From Marinilabiliaceae bacterium JC017 (lineage in GTDB: Bacteria; Bacteroidota; Bacteroidia; Bacteroidales; Marinilabiliaceae): a stretch of DNA of 64,000 bases. Of the stretch, positions 1 to 10,119 are shown piece by piece. Within the stretch, counting starts at the first letter, position 1. Each line of letters starts with the position of its first letter. Location of the stretch: assembly GCA_004296775.1 (NCBI GenBank), contig RHGE01000005.1, positions 1 to 64,000 on the forward strand. Direction: 5' to 3'. The position numbers and the translations under genes are program-made. The notes under the pieces were generated by a model. It did not search any database and was not told the DNA's origin. It worked only from the letters and a program-made list of their open reading frames with translations.

Positions 1-1
1 T

Positions 2-124
2 TTGGCCTTTCATGCTTTTGACGATATTGTATATAGAACCAGAGAACTTATCAGACCGAATAGGGTATTTGAAAGGAAAAAGAAACCAAAAAAGCTATAC
101 TCAATGAATTACAAACGATTATGA
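2..124 (+). CDS. C-terminal fragment of an unidentified protein (5' end outside window)
   Basis: The second frame is open from the window edge and ends at a TGA at 122-124, leaving about 40 residues. The tail is strongly basic, with a run of lysines and arginines followed by YSMNYKRL. I do not recognise the family. A basic tail of this type can close a DDE transposase, but that is a guess from composition only. It lies on the opposite strand to the polysaccharide cluster and converges on it. It could also be a chance open frame. Confidence 0.3.
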   Translation: MAFHAFDDIVYRTRELIRPNRVFERKKKPKKLYSMNYKRL

Positions 125-245
125 TAATGGCTTAACTAAACGACATTGCCTCAACATTACTAATGATACAACCAAACTTAGAAACTTTATCTGTTCCTCT
201 AAGTCTCTGCACTTTTAATTTGATTATTACCTTTCAAATAAATTT

Positions 246-1451
246 TTAATCAAACAAACTCAAAAAATACGCACTAAAATGTTGAATGGTATGGTTAGTC
301 ATGACCTTTTTCCGGGCACGATGCCCTTTTTGATGACATTCTTCCGGATTGGCTAACAACTGGTATATCGCACCGGCAACTGTCGATGCATCAAACTGAA
401 CAAGGATCCCTTCGGCTTCAGTGACCAACTGACGGGTGTCGCCCACATCACTGGCCACAGTGGCATTCTCAGCCGCCATGGCCTCCAGAAGGGCTTGACT
501 GGGATAGTTCTCCGTTTGTTGAATGGATACAAAAACAGATGACTTCCGCAAAATAAGCCATGGCTCCATATCTATTCCATCCATTATTACTTTCCGTAAC
601 TGGTGCCGGGCAATGTATTTTTTCATGTCTGCCATCAACATGCCTCCTCCCATGAAATAAAACCGAACCTGTGACATGCCCGGGTATTTCATCTGAAACA
701 CTTTAATGGCCTCGAGCATCAACATGGGATTCTTCAGCGGAACCAGCCGAGCCATGAACACCACCCAGGGTTCTTTGGGGTGTTCAGCATAATAAGGCCT
801 GTAATCCACAAAACTATTGGGTGTCACGGTTATTTTTTCGTCAGGAACGTTCATTCCTATGTGGCGGTATGCTGTAACCAACCTCGTGGATAAAAAATCA
901 AGCTTATCAGCGTGGTTCATCACCCAGTATTGGCTGTTGAAAAACTGATTCACACTCCGGTGCCAGAAATGTTTATTATTACTGTTAACACTGTAGATAA
1001 ACGGAATACCAAGTAACCGACAAAGCGGCCAGGTCCAGATGCCGCCCTGCCATACCCCATAAAGAGCAGTAAACTTGTATTTATGATGTACCGATATAAA
1101 TGTAACAGCCAACAATATCCAATCAATAACATTACGCAGAAAACACTTAACCTTCCCTGGCCATTGCCAAACATGCCCCTTCGATCGTTTTTTTCGTCCT
1201 TTACCATTCGAAGCAGAAACAGCCGATGAAGATTTTTTCTTTTTCGGACGAAGCTGATTAACCACAATCACATTAGCAGTGGATTGAAGTAAGCCATTAC
1301 GACGCATCAGATCAAAAAGCGACCGGTTGATAATTAACACAAAGTCACTCCTGGAATTGATCAAATGATTGAACAGACTGATGTAGCGTTTTTCAGCCCC
1401 TCCAAATCCGCCTTGCATATTGAGCACACATATAGCCTTATGAGTAGTCAT
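246..1451 (-). CDS. GT4-family glycosyltransferase
   Basis: Likely transfers a sugar from an activated donor during surface-polysaccharide assembly, at the cytoplasmic face of the inner membrane. Residues 14-22 (GGFGGAEKR) form the N-terminal glycine-rich loop common in GT4 enzymes. The C-terminal half holds the donor-site E-x7-E motif (TENYPSQALLE, near residue 315), followed by the usual ASDVGDTRQLV segment. Length (401 aa) is normal for GT-B fold enzymes. Residues 68-92 are a low-complexity K/R/S/G insertion, unusual for the family. It is last in a minus-strand polysaccharide cluster but separated from the upstream gene by about 500 bp, so it may have its own promoter. The sugar specificity cannot be read from sequence. 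Confidence 0.85.
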   Translation of the reverse strand: MTTHKAICVLNMQGGFGGAEKRYISLFNHLINSRSDFVLIINRSLFDLMRRNGLLQSTANVIVVNQLRPKKKKSSSAVSASNGKGRKKRSKGHVWQWPGKVKCFLRNVIDWILLAVTFISVHHKYKFTALYGVWQGGIWTWPLCRLLGIPFIYSVNSNNKHFWHRSVNQFFNSQYWVMNHADKLDFLSTRLVTAYRHIGMNVPDEKITVTPNSFVDYRPYYAEHPKEPWVVFMARLVPLKNPMLMLEAIKVFQMKYPGMSQVRFYFMGGGMLMADMKKYIARHQLRKVIMDGIDMEPWLILRKSSVFVSIQQTENYPSQALLEAMAAENATVASDVGDTRQLVTEAEGILVQFDASTVAGAIYQLLANPEECHQKGHRARKKVMTNHTIQHFSAYFLSLFD

Positions 1452-1960
1452 TTATAATAGATTATCAGAAGTGAAATAATAGACTTGAAACCAGTATTGT
1501 CCAAAATAAATTAGTATTAACCAATGTGCTCAAGCCGCACGGGCTTTTACTTTTTTTCAACAGCAAAAAAAGTAAACAAAAAACGCCGCCGCTCACAATA
1601 AATAACTAAAATCTAACTCCTTTCCACTGAAAGAAAATAACTTGCTGCGCTCTAACAGATTTTCTTTCTTAACGTTCCAATCCGTTAAATTTCTAAACGT
1701 TATTTCTTGAAGGCGGGATACCCAATGAAGCACCAATATTTCAAAAACACCACTAACAAACTATAACTATTAACTTTAGTCATTTTAATCATTAATTATT
1801 TAGAACACTAATGACTTGAAACAAATAACACTTTCACAATTAAGTTTTAAACACACAAGAGAATAATTAAAAAAAGAACTCAACATCTCTGTATTCACCA
1901 GTCTTATGTCTTGATACTTGCATCTTGCTACTAATGATTCATCATATAGAAATCGACACC
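1452..1960. other. 509-bp intergenic stretch inside the polysaccharide cluster
   Basis: No convincing coding frame on either strand. The stretch is A/T-rich with many stop codons. It contains the paired hairpins listed at 1531-1574 and otherwise low-complexity sequence. It interrupts a cluster whose other genes are spaced by less than 40 bp, so a deleted gene or an inserted non-coding repeat is plausible. Confidence 0.6.
1531..1574. repeat. Two adjacent hairpins, candidate dispersed intergenic repeat
   Basis: Two inverted repeats sit side by side. The first pairs AAGCC with GGCTT around a short GC-rich loop (about 1532-1546). The second pairs TACTTTTTTT (1548-1557) with AAAAAAAGTA (1565-1574) across the seven-base loop CAACAGC. 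It is followed by ACAAAAAACGCCGCCGCT. The perfect second stem and the intergenic location suggest a REP-like unit repeated elsewhere in the genome; that is inference, since only one copy was seen in this window. Confidence 0.45.
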
Positions 1961-3346
1961 TCAATCACACTTATCTACCTTAGTTTTGTCTACCAACAAT
2001 TTATACTTCCCGTTTTTATCAGGCATGATGTTATCAACAATGTTCACGTTCCACGTTAATGCGTCTCCCAGGTAGTCGTTCAAATAACTGTCTAGTTTCG
2101 AAAGATCACTTTCATCAAAGGCATCCCCTACAACCAAATTAATCACTACCTGCCGTGCTCCGGTTTTCACCACCTGGTAGTGCTTCAGATCCCTGATATC
2201 ATTTAACAGAGAAGCTCCGAAAAAACTGGGAACAACCCAATGTCTGCCATCAGCTAACTGCAACATGTCAGATTCTCTCCCCGAGATGCTGCCAATCATA
2301 TCAAAAGGAACGGAACAAGCAGCTGTGCCAGGCCGCCCCATATCGCCGTTTTTGTACCTAATCAATGGCATAACATAATTCTCCAGATCAGTAATTAAAA
2401 GGGAAGCTTCACCAGTCTGACTGACCGAAGGTTCAAACTCCACGATGGCTTTGGGTGAAATGACATGATATTGCTGACAATAGCGACACTGAAAAGCGAT
2501 GCCGTTAATTTCCCGACAACCATACTCATCATATACCGGCCCAAGCATTTCTTCTATCACATGCCGCTGATAGGCATGCAGGTTCTCCGCCGTTGTCATC
2601 ACACATTTAACACGGGGAACTTCTAACCCTTCCCGCATTAAAAAATGGGCAAACAAATAGATGGCATTGGTATAGCCATCCAGGTAATCGAAGTTACCTT
2701 TCCTGAAAGTTTGATATAGATTAAACAATGTCCCCTTTTCATAAAGCTTATAGGCCGGAAACTTAACCTGGTTGAAAACCCATGATTTTATTTTAGATGA
2801 CACCCGGGTCCAAGAATGTTTTACGAAATGGCTGTTTCCCCATATATGCATCCCCCGCATACCTATTTTATATTCTCCCAAAGTCCACCCTAAAAGAATA
2901 GCAGCCTTACCGGACGAAAAAGCCTGTTTATCTTGTATAAACCGTACAGGTTTCCCTGTAGATCCACTGGAAAGTCCCCTAAATATTTTTTTCCCGTCGA
3001 TGCAGGATAAATCGGTCATCTCCTCCCGATGTTCCTGGATATCCTGCCGTGTTAAAGGAGGTAGTTTTTCCAGGTCTGAAATGATTGTCACCGAAAACGG
3101 GTCAAAACCTGCTTCCTGAAACCGTTGCTTATAAAACGGAATGGTTGATCCGGCATGAATTAACAGTTTTTTCAACTTTTCAACCCGCCAAACCTCCAAC
3201 TCATCTTTACTCCAGGTTAGCATGCGGGAATACTGATGGAAATAATGTTTTACATTCAACCCATTTCCTAAATCATATCCAGAAAGAAAAAAATGTTTAG
3301 CAATTTCCCGCCGGTAATTAGTATCGGTTCTTTTTCTATTCCCCAT
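1961..3346 (-). CDS. CapK/PaaK-like adenylate-forming enzyme of polysaccharide cluster
   Basis: Belongs to the phenylacetate-CoA ligase / CapK branch of the ANL superfamily, which activates a carboxylate with ATP. CapK-type members occur in capsule and exopolysaccharide loci, where their substrate is mostly unknown. The ATP-binding P-loop is clear: SSGSTGKP at residues 126-133. Downstream are YGCREINGIAFQC and CRYCQQYH, a Cys/His-rich patch often seen in this subfamily. The 461-aa length fits. It begins 8 bp after the upstream glycosyltransferase gene, so co-transcription is likely. It probably modifies or activates a precursor of the glycan; true CoA ligation is not established. Confidence 0.8.
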   Translation of the reverse strand: MGNRKRTDTNYRREIAKHFFLSGYDLGNGLNVKHYFHQYSRMLTWSKDELEVWRVEKLKKLLIHAGSTIPFYKQRFQEAGFDPFSVTIISDLEKLPPLTRQDIQEHREEMTDLSCIDGKKIFRGLSSGSTGKPVRFIQDKQAFSSGKAAILLGWTLGEYKIGMRGMHIWGNSHFVKHSWTRVSSKIKSWVFNQVKFPAYKLYEKGTLFNLYQTFRKGNFDYLDGYTNAIYLFAHFLMREGLEVPRVKCVMTTAENLHAYQRHVIEEMLGPVYDEYGCREINGIAFQCRYCQQYHVISPKAIVEFEPSVSQTGEASLLITDLENYVMPLIRYKNGDMGRPGTAACSVPFDMIGSISGRESDMLQLADGRHWVVPSFFGASLLNDIRDLKHYQVVKTGARQVVINLVVGDAFDESDLSKLDSYLNDYLGDALTWNVNIVDNIMPDKNGKYKLLVDKTKVDKCD

Positions 3347-3354
3347 GCTAATAT

Positions 3355-4566
3355 TTATTTAACAGAAAGCCCCATTGCCGACATCATCTGGTCATAAACC
3401 ACATTGCCTTTACTCTGCCAGGCATACTCTTTAAATGCAAATCCTGCACAATATGCTTTCAGCTCATCATTTTGATAGAACTTCTCGTAAATCTCCGTCA
3501 ATAAGACATCAGGATAACGATATAAATCAATCACCATTCCCAGGCCATTGGCTTCCACCACAGGCGCCAGGGTGTGTACATGAGGTGTACAGATAACCGG
3601 CAACCCGGAACCAATGTATTCAGTAAACTTTGTCGGAAACGAATGATGATTCAACGGCAGATCGTCCCGCAACATCAGCGCCACGTCGCCGGCCATCTGC
3701 ACCTGACAAAGCTCCTTTTGATTAAGACGGTTAATCATCCAGGCTGATTCCGGTATTTGATGACGCTCAATTTCTGCCAGAAATTTATCCGGCACGCTGG
3801 TGGTATTAATCATGAAAAAACTGTTGGGATACTTGCTATAAAACCGACTAAAGAAAGTCACCATCTCAGGTACCATTTGGTAACTGCGATCGGTACCTGA
3901 ATAGACAAAAACCAATTTATCCTCCAACTTAAACCACTTCCGGAAAGCACGGGCATCAGACTTTGAATAATTAAAAACATTGGCGTCGTAGTAATTGTAC
4001 TTTGGCAGGTAACTGATTTTTTCCGGCAAATCGGAAAACTGGTCCGAGACGGACGCCACCAAAGCTGACCGGCGGAAAATAAAACGCTGAATGTATTCAA
4101 AAACCTTCACCTGCCACAAAGGCCGTCCCTCCTTTTTAAGCTCATCCACCCGGTCTCCACGCATATCAAAAACAATCTTTGCGCGACCTAAAAAGCCAGC
4201 AGTACTAGCCAGAAATGCTCCCACATGGTTATAAGCATACACAACTTTGGGCCGATAGTGGATAAAAATAAAACCAATGCGGACGTTATTCAAGATAAAC
4301 TCCAACACCTGGTAGAAAGGTACGCCTCTGGGAAACCAGCGCTTTAGAAACACCAACTTCACTTGATGATCCAATCCTTTTTGTTTAAAATAAACATGGT
4401 TCCGTATTTTGTCCCTGTCGGTATTATTTAAAGAACAGAGAATAACTCTATACCCATCCCGAAGGAAGAAGGGCAAAAGGAATTCAAAAATATTCTGAAA
4501 ATTTCTGATTTTCTCCTTTCGGTAATAACTCACTGGAAGCAGAAATACAATGGATTTTTTTTGCAT
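3355..4566 (-). CDS. GT4-family glycosyltransferase
   Basis: A GT-B fold glycosyltransferase of 403 aa. The recognisable part is the C-terminal donor-binding domain: the segment FTEYIGSGLPVICTPHVHT, followed by an acidic/glycine stretch (VEANGLGMVIDL), matches the GT4 donor site, although the first glutamate of the usual E-x7-E is not obvious. The N-terminal half is less typical and starts with a hydrophobic strand (SIVFLLPVSYY). It sits 34 bp downstream of the GT2 gene and 8 bp upstream of the CapK-like gene, within one minus-strand transcription unit. It probably adds one residue of the lipid-linked repeat unit. Specificity is unknown. Confidence 0.8.
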   Translation of the reverse strand: MQKKSIVFLLPVSYYRKEKIRNFQNIFEFLLPFFLRDGYRVILCSLNNTDRDKIRNHVYFKQKGLDHQVKLVFLKRWFPRGVPFYQVLEFILNNVRIGFIFIHYRPKVVYAYNHVGAFLASTAGFLGRAKIVFDMRGDRVDELKKEGRPLWQVKVFEYIQRFIFRRSALVASVSDQFSDLPEKISYLPKYNYYDANVFNYSKSDARAFRKWFKLEDKLVFVYSGTDRSYQMVPEMVTFFSRFYSKYPNSFFMINTTSVPDKFLAEIERHQIPESAWMINRLNQKELCQVQMAGDVALMLRDDLPLNHHSFPTKFTEYIGSGLPVICTPHVHTLAPVVEANGLGMVIDLYRYPDVLLTEIYEKFYQNDELKAYCAGFAFKEYAWQSKGNVVYDQMMSAMGLSVK

Positions 4567-4600
4567 CTAATTGAGATTAGGTTTGAAACAATTTTTTTTA

Positions 4601-5551
4601 TTAAAAGTCAATGTTTGCCTTACCAGTTCGCCCCAACAAGCCATGCCACATGCCCAGATAATAATATTTTAATAGCCGGATCCCGGCCAACCGACGTCCC
4701 CACCTGAATTTAACAGGTAAAAACACAAACTCTTTAACCAAAAACCAGATCAAACCCGCATAGAAACCATTTTGCTTTAAAAATCGCACCTTATTACGCC
4801 GTGAATAATAATACTCAAAGCAATACCTTTCAAGGCTCCGCCTTCTTTTTCCATAAAAATGCCAACAACGCGCCAAACTGGTCACCCGGATTTTCCAACC
4901 CGATTGAATTACCCGGAAACATAAATCACGTTCATCCCCATACATGAAATTATCCTCATTCCACAATCCAACCTGTTGATATACTTCTCGTCGTATACAC
5001 AAAGCTGCTCCAGAGAGATAATTCCCCTCCAACTCTAACCGGAATTGATTGGGATTTTCGATCAACCGATTCTTAAACACATTCCGGGTAGATCCTAAAG
5101 CATAATTTGTAATGAGCTGAAAAAATTGTATCCGGTTTTCATACTGCCTATCAGTCCCACGAAAAATAACCGGTCCTATCATCCCTACTTGCGCCCCTTT
5201 GCGCATAGGTGTCAATAAATGTTCTATAAAAAACTCATCCAGTCGCAGGTCGGTATTGAGCATGATTAAAAAATCGGCTCCGTCTCCAAATGCTCGTTGA
5301 GCATTGTAATTGTGTCCCTTGGCAAAACCTTTGTTTGAAGGCGAATATTCTGCTTTAGCATCAGGATATAATGATTGTAATAAATCCATATTACCATCAA
5401 CTGAGGCACTATCCAGCACATATAGGGTAAAGTTCGTTACGCTTTGATTTTTCAGGCTTTCAACCAAACGGGGAATATGCTTCCGCTCATTGTGTAAAAC
5501 CAATGAAACAGCAATTTTTACATCCGTATGATTATCATTAACCTTCTTCAT
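4601..5551 (-). CDS. GT2-family glycosyltransferase (rhamnosyltransferase-like)
   Basis: A GT-A fold, family 2 glycosyltransferase acting on a lipid-linked glycan at the cytoplasmic membrane face. The nucleotide-sugar strand AVSLVLHNE is at residues 14-22, the metal-binding acidic motif appears as MLNTDLRL (97-104), and YGDERDLCFR (204-213) supplies the acceptor-side ED motif. The shape (about 316 aa, FMYGDE segment, basic C-terminal tail) resembles WbbL-type rhamnosyltransferases, but donor identity is inferred. The start ATG overlaps the stop of the upstream Wzy gene by four bases (ATGA), implying translational coupling. Confidence 0.88.
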   Translation of the reverse strand: MKKVNDNHTDVKIAVSLVLHNERKHIPRLVESLKNQSVTNFTLYVLDSASVDGNMDLLQSLYPDAKAEYSPSNKGFAKGHNYNAQRAFGDGADFLIMLNTDLRLDEFFIEHLLTPMRKGAQVGMIGPVIFRGTDRQYENRIQFFQLITNYALGSTRNVFKNRLIENPNQFRLELEGNYLSGAALCIRREVYQQVGLWNEDNFMYGDERDLCFRVIQSGWKIRVTSLARCWHFYGKRRRSLERYCFEYYYSRRNKVRFLKQNGFYAGLIWFLVKEFVFLPVKFRWGRRLAGIRLLKYYYLGMWHGLLGRTGKANIDF

Positions 5552-6972
5552 GATGTTTCCTCCTGATTAGTAGTTTTACCAATGGTATCATGAATTATTT
5601 CACTCTCACGTAAACGATAAAAAGCAGCCACCAATACCGCTGCAAAAAAATTGATTATCATGCGTCCATAATCCAGCTCTTTAAATAGGTAATTAGGCCG
5701 GAACAGAAATGTTTTCAACAAAAAGGCAAACACCATAAACAACATGGCTAGCTCCATACGATGCCTTTGTAAATAGGCACGGGACATGCGCCCTTTGACG
5801 AAACGGGAAACTTTGAGATAAATGGCAATAAACTGGAAATAAAAAAGCATGTAAACCAATAGCCCTACCACTCCAAATAAAGCCAGATGACCGGTTAATG
5901 GCAGATCGGCAACTTCGTAATCACTTTCATCAAACTTCAACGAGTAGTAATGTTCCATCCTGGCACCGGTTCCGAAATAGGGTACCTGACGAATGATGTC
6001 GAAGTGAGCTGGTATTTGATTATTCAATCTGCCCTCCTGTTTCCCGGAAGTATAAACCTGTCCGGTAACAAAACGGTAAAAATCATCACCTAACCGATAA
6101 GCCAAATCAAAATAACGAGGAAAGGTAAGGGTCAATACAGAGAAAAAGATCAAACCAACCACCAACACTTTTTGTATGGTTTTTACCACAGACATTCTGA
6201 ACCATTTAAACAAAAGGTACGCCGGCGCAGCTATCATGGCAGCCAACGTGAGGTACACACTCTTGGTTAATGAAAGAATGATGGCCACAAAAACCAGTGA
6301 TGCCGCCAGGTGCAAACTCCATTTATACCGATAGGGGACTTTGAAGATCAACACAAAAATGGATACCGGAATGATAAATTCAGAGATCCCGGTACTATAT
6401 AAGCTATAGCGCATAATACCGGAACCGGAATACCTTTCAAGCTGCATCACAGGCAGTAATTCTACATCAAAGATCAAGCCTGCCAAATAAACCAGATTCA
6501 CTCCCAGTGTGATAAAAACCCACATGTTCATAAATAAACTAAAGCTTCGCAAACAAAACACATAAGCCGGAATAAGTATCACAAATCCAAAAACATTCAT
6601 TCGTTCCCTCATAAGGAAATACCTCAGAAAGTAGTTTATATCATTACCAGACACAATGTAACCATACACCACCACGTGGTACACCAGAAAAATCAATTGA
6701 ACTCCGAGGATCCATTTAAAATATTTGTCTTTAAACAATGCTGACTTATCAACCTTAGACGAAAAGAACGGCACAAAAGCCAACATCAGAAAAATGTCTT
6801 CGAAATAAATCCCTCCTAATGCAGCCTTACTCATGTTTACTTTAAAATAGCCACTGGGATCAAAGAGTAATAACAGAAACAACCAAAAGAAAAAATCTGG
6901 CTTTTTCATTATCAACCATAGCATAAAACCACCGGTCACCAGAGCTAATAATATTACCAGCCATTCATTCAT
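5548..6972 (-). CDS. O-antigen polymerase / ligase-like membrane protein (Wzy type)
   Basis: A 474-aa integral membrane protein with ten or more hydrophobic segments spread along its length and a long periplasmic-type loop at about residues 290-355, the layout of Wzy polymerases and WaaL ligases. These enzymes join repeat units or attach the glycan to a carrier in the periplasm. The loop contains GRLNNQIPAHFDIIRQVPYFG, a position where this family has conserved Arg and Gly residues. Between a flippase gene and a GT2 gene, polymerase is the more likely role than ligase. Sequence alone does not separate the two. Confidence 0.75.
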   Translation of the reverse strand: MNEWLVILLALVTGGFMLWLIMKKPDFFFWLFLLLLFDPSGYFKVNMSKAALGGIYFEDIFLMLAFVPFFSSKVDKSALFKDKYFKWILGVQLIFLVYHVVVYGYIVSGNDINYFLRYFLMRERMNVFGFVILIPAYVFCLRSFSLFMNMWVFITLGVNLVYLAGLIFDVELLPVMQLERYSGSGIMRYSLYSTGISEFIIPVSIFVLIFKVPYRYKWSLHLAASLVFVAIILSLTKSVYLTLAAMIAAPAYLLFKWFRMSVVKTIQKVLVVGLIFFSVLTLTFPRYFDLAYRLGDDFYRFVTGQVYTSGKQEGRLNNQIPAHFDIIRQVPYFGTGARMEHYYSLKFDESDYEVADLPLTGHLALFGVVGLLVYMLFYFQFIAIYLKVSRFVKGRMSRAYLQRHRMELAMLFMVFAFLLKTFLFRPNYLFKELDYGRMIINFFAAVLVAAFYRLRESEIIHDTIGKTTNQEETS

Positions 6973-6998
6973 CCCTTATTCTTTTTATTTAAATGCCG

Positions 6999-8465
6999 TT
7001 ACCCTATTATTCTGTCTTTTCCCAGCTTCACCATCTTAACAACCTGTTTCACTGAAATCAACCTAAAAAGAAATGGAAGGGTGATACCTGCACAACTTAA
7101 AACAAGGTAGTACCACCATCTCAATTCAACTAAGTTCAAGTATTTACACAATGGAATCAACGATCCTATGAAAAACATCAAGAAATAGAACACAAATATC
7201 TTGAGGTAATTATAATCGATGGGCATATACCGGTGAGAAACCCATATTTTCAATCCCCAATAAATCAGAAATGAAAAAAGAGTGGTGATAGCTGCCCCCA
7301 AAAAGCCATAAAGAGGTATCGCTATAAAGTTCAATCCAATATTGACAAGCGCACAAACAATAGTAATCCACGTAAAATGCCAGGTTTTTTCAGCAATAAC
7401 AATTCCAGGTCCCATCAGCTGGTACGATTGCGCGGCAATATGGGCGAAAGTGAGAAAAGAAACAGCCACTGCACCCGGCATGTAGTCTTTGGTGGCAATG
7501 AATCCAACTAATTCAAAACTAAAAATAGAGATTATAACAGCCACCACACTTGTTATTCCCAGGTACAAATCATACATCTTGACAGCAGCTTCCCGCGACT
7601 CTTCCTTAAATTGATCTTTATCCCTAAAGAAAGTCTCCATAAACAATACCCCAAAACTCATCTGAACGGCCATATTAATAAACAACACAGGTTGCGAAAA
7701 AGTGCTTCCGATAGAATATTTCCCAATTTCATCTAATGTAGAATAGTGAAGCAGGAAAAACCGATCAGATACATTGAGCACCCACACGGCAATCGCAGAC
7801 CAGATAAGGGGAAATCCAAATTTCAGCATTTTAATAGCCCACTTCCAACGAAATTTGAAACTGTATTTCTTTCGGCTAAATGTTAAAAAAGATACTGCCA
7901 CTACAATGGTGCTACTAATCAATCTGGCTGAAAGGGAACCATTCACTCCATATCGCAATACAACAACAAGCCCAATTCCCAAAAGAATATTGGTGATTGA
8001 TTTTAGCAGAATCAGAAAACTGAATTTCCAGGGATGTTTATACAACCTGTAAAGACGTGTTTGTTCAGACATCATCAGATTAACCGGAATTAATGCTAAA
8101 GCCAGGGCTACTGCTAATTTATATTCACTTGTTTGAAATAATAAAAAAGAAAGGTTTTCATGAAACACTAGAAGGACTAAAGCGGGAATAAACATGAAAA
8201 TACGAATAACAAAAAGGGTATATATAATATCGCGCCGCTGGTTTTTTGCTTTAAAAAAATAGAAACCCCCGGCCGTTTCCAATCCCAGTCCCAAAACTGA
8301 AGTAACTAACATGGTCATCGTCGAAAGAGAATCCAACACCCCAAATTCGCCAACGGTTAAAGCTCGCGTATAGAATGGCAGAAGTAAAAATCCAAGTAGT
8401 TTTTTAATGCCACTACCTAAACCATAAACAAGAGAATCCTTGACAAATTTTTTATTAATACCCAT
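6999..8465 (-). CDS. Polysaccharide flippase (Wzx/MATE-like, MOP superfamily)
   Basis: Moves lipid-linked oligosaccharide units across the inner membrane. The protein has 488 aa and about 12-14 predicted membrane helices. The N-terminus (FVKDSLVYGLGSGIKKLLGFLLLPFY) is the classic first helix of polysaccharide biosynthesis flippases, with TRALTVGEFGVLD after it. This is the first gene of the minus-strand cluster, so the cluster promoter should lie in the roughly 300 bp between it and the metK terminator; I could not point to a clean promoter there. A second, unrelated-looking flippase lies at 16000-17319. Confidence 0.88.
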   Translation of the reverse strand: MGINKKFVKDSLVYGLGSGIKKLLGFLLLPFYTRALTVGEFGVLDSLSTMTMLVTSVLGLGLETAGGFYFFKAKNQRRDIIYTLFVIRIFMFIPALVLLVFHENLSFLLFQTSEYKLAVALALALIPVNLMMSEQTRLYRLYKHPWKFSFLILLKSITNILLGIGLVVVLRYGVNGSLSARLISSTIVVAVSFLTFSRKKYSFKFRWKWAIKMLKFGFPLIWSAIAVWVLNVSDRFFLLHYSTLDEIGKYSIGSTFSQPVLFINMAVQMSFGVLFMETFFRDKDQFKEESREAAVKMYDLYLGITSVVAVIISIFSFELVGFIATKDYMPGAVAVSFLTFAHIAAQSYQLMGPGIVIAEKTWHFTWITIVCALVNIGLNFIAIPLYGFLGAAITTLFSFLIYWGLKIWVSHRYMPIDYNYLKIFVFYFLMFFIGSLIPLCKYLNLVELRWWYYLVLSCAGITLPFLFRLISVKQVVKMVKLGKDRIIG

Positions 8466-8705
8466 GAAGTTTGAATTCCTGCTTTTCCTCTATGCCGATG
8501 TTTTCAGGCCGTTTACGAAAATACAATAACAAACCTATTTACCTCTATTTTTTTGACGGTCTTATATTTAGAAAAGATAAACATCAAGAAATCCGATACG
8601 GCATTTAGCTAAAAGGTTCGTTACAAAATAAGGAAAAACACAAGCCCTTAGCACCTTAGTATTAATAACTCTTTTTGTTCTTGTTTATTCAACAAACTTT
8701 TAGAA

Positions 8706-8742
8706 AACAAAAAAGCACAACCGATTACGGCTGTGCTTTTTC
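8706..8742 (-). terminator. Intrinsic terminator of metK
   Basis: A ten-bp stem with a four-base loop, directly after the metK stop. Read on the minus strand the stem is complete with one G-U pair and is followed by a run of T. Read on the plus strand the same position is an A-C mismatch, which supports minus-strand use. Confidence 0.85.
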
Positions 8743-8763
8743 ATGTGAAATACACTAATGTAT

Positions 8764-10011
8764 TTATAAATTAAAGACCTCTTTTATCTTATCTACATAA
8801 TCAAGTTTCTCCCAAGTGAAGAATTCCACTTCTCTTTCTTCTTCCTGACCATTTACTATGAACTTAACTGTATCAACATAAGGCTTTCTACCCACATGTC
8901 CATAAGCTCCAGTTGGTTCATAGATCGGATTCTTCAACCCTAAACGTCGGATAATCGCCCTTGGTCGTAAATCAAACAAATGACTCACCATTTCAGCAAT
9001 TTGACCATCGGTGAAGTTCACTTTCGCGGTTCCATAAGTGTTAATATAAAATCCAACAGGTTCGGCCACACCAATAGCATAGGCCACCTGAACTAGAACT
9101 TCATCTGCTACTCCAGCAGCTACCATATTTTTTGCAATGTGGCGAGTGGCATAAGCCGCTGACCTGTCCACTTTAGAACTGTCTTTTCCACTAAAGGCAC
9201 CTCCACCATGAGCACCCTTACCACCATAAGTATCCACAATTATCTTACGCCCGGTAAGCCCTGTATCCCCATGAGGTCCCCCGATCACAAACTTTCCGGT
9301 AGGATTCACGTGCAATACAAAACCATTAAACAACTCTTGCTGTGGTTTAGGCAACAATGCTTTTACTCTTGGAATAAGAATCTCTTTCACATCTTTTCTA
9401 ATCACCGCCAACATCGCATCATCCTCATCAAACTCATCATGTTGAGTAGAAATCACAACGGTATGTACACGTTTTGGTGTATTATCATCGTTATATTCAA
9501 TGGTTACCTGTGACTTTGAATCCGGTCGCAAATAAGTCATCACTTTTTCCTCACGACGAATAGCAGCAAGCTCTTTAAGCAGTAAATGTGATAGATAAAG
9601 CGGTAATGGCAAATAATCCTCAGTGTCTTTACAGGCATAGCCAAACATCATCCCCTGGTCACCTGCTCCTTGATTATCCTCTTCTTCACGCTCCACTCCC
9701 CTGCTAATATCAACAGATTGTTCGTGTAGAGCAGAAATAACACCACAAGAACCCGAATCAAACATATAATCAGACTTCGTATAACCAATCCGATCAATCA
9801 CTCTCCGAGCGACCTTTTGAACTGGTACATAACCTAAGGTTTTCACCTCCCCACTAATCACAACTAAACCAGTCGTAACAAGTGTCTCACATGCGACTTT
9901 TGATTCCGGATCTTGTCTAAGTAATTCATCTAAAACCGCATCTGAAATCTGATCGGCAATCTTATCAGGATGCCCTTCTGATACTGATTCTGATGTAAAT
10001 AAATATCCCAT
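8764..10011 (-). CDS. metK: S-adenosylmethionine synthetase
   Basis: Makes S-adenosylmethionine from methionine and ATP in the cytoplasm. The signature segments are intact: [17 protein letters not shown] (13-29), [12 protein letters not shown] (near 120) and [19 protein letters not shown] (near 270), which carry the metal, phosphate and methionine ligands. Length (415 aa) is close to the family norm. The start is fixed by the conserved opening [21 protein letters not shown] riboswitch lies about 107 bases upstream in the leader, so expression is expected to respond to SAM. An intrinsic terminator follows immediately, making this a single-gene unit. Confidence 0.98.
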   Translation of the reverse strand: MGYLFTSESVSEGHPDKIADQISDAVLDELLRQDPESKVACETLVTTGLVVISGEVKTLGYVPVQKVARRVIDRIGYTKSDYMFDSGSCGVISALHEQSVDISRGVEREEEDNQGAGDQGMMFGYACKDTEDYLPLPLYLSHLLLKELAAIRREEKVMTYLRPDSKSQVTIEYNDDNTPKRVHTVVISTQHDEFDEDDAMLAVIRKDVKEILIPRVKALLPKPQQELFNGFVLHVNPTGKFVIGGPHGDTGLTGRKIIVDTYGGKGAHGGGAFSGKDSSKVDRSAAYATRHIAKNMVAAGVADEVLVQVAYAIGVAEPVGFYINTYGTAKVNFTDGQIAEMVSHLFDLRPRAIIRRLGLKNPIYEPTGAYGHVGRKPYVDTVKFIVNGQEEEREVEFFTWEKLDYVDKIKEVFNL

Positions 10012-10119
10012 AATTCAAAATGCTTAGTACACTGCCTTATAGAGAACAGTGCTAATAAGTTATACAACGAAATAAAATCTAAAAAAGGTGAAAAGAAAAG
10101 GGATGAGCTTAACGAGATA

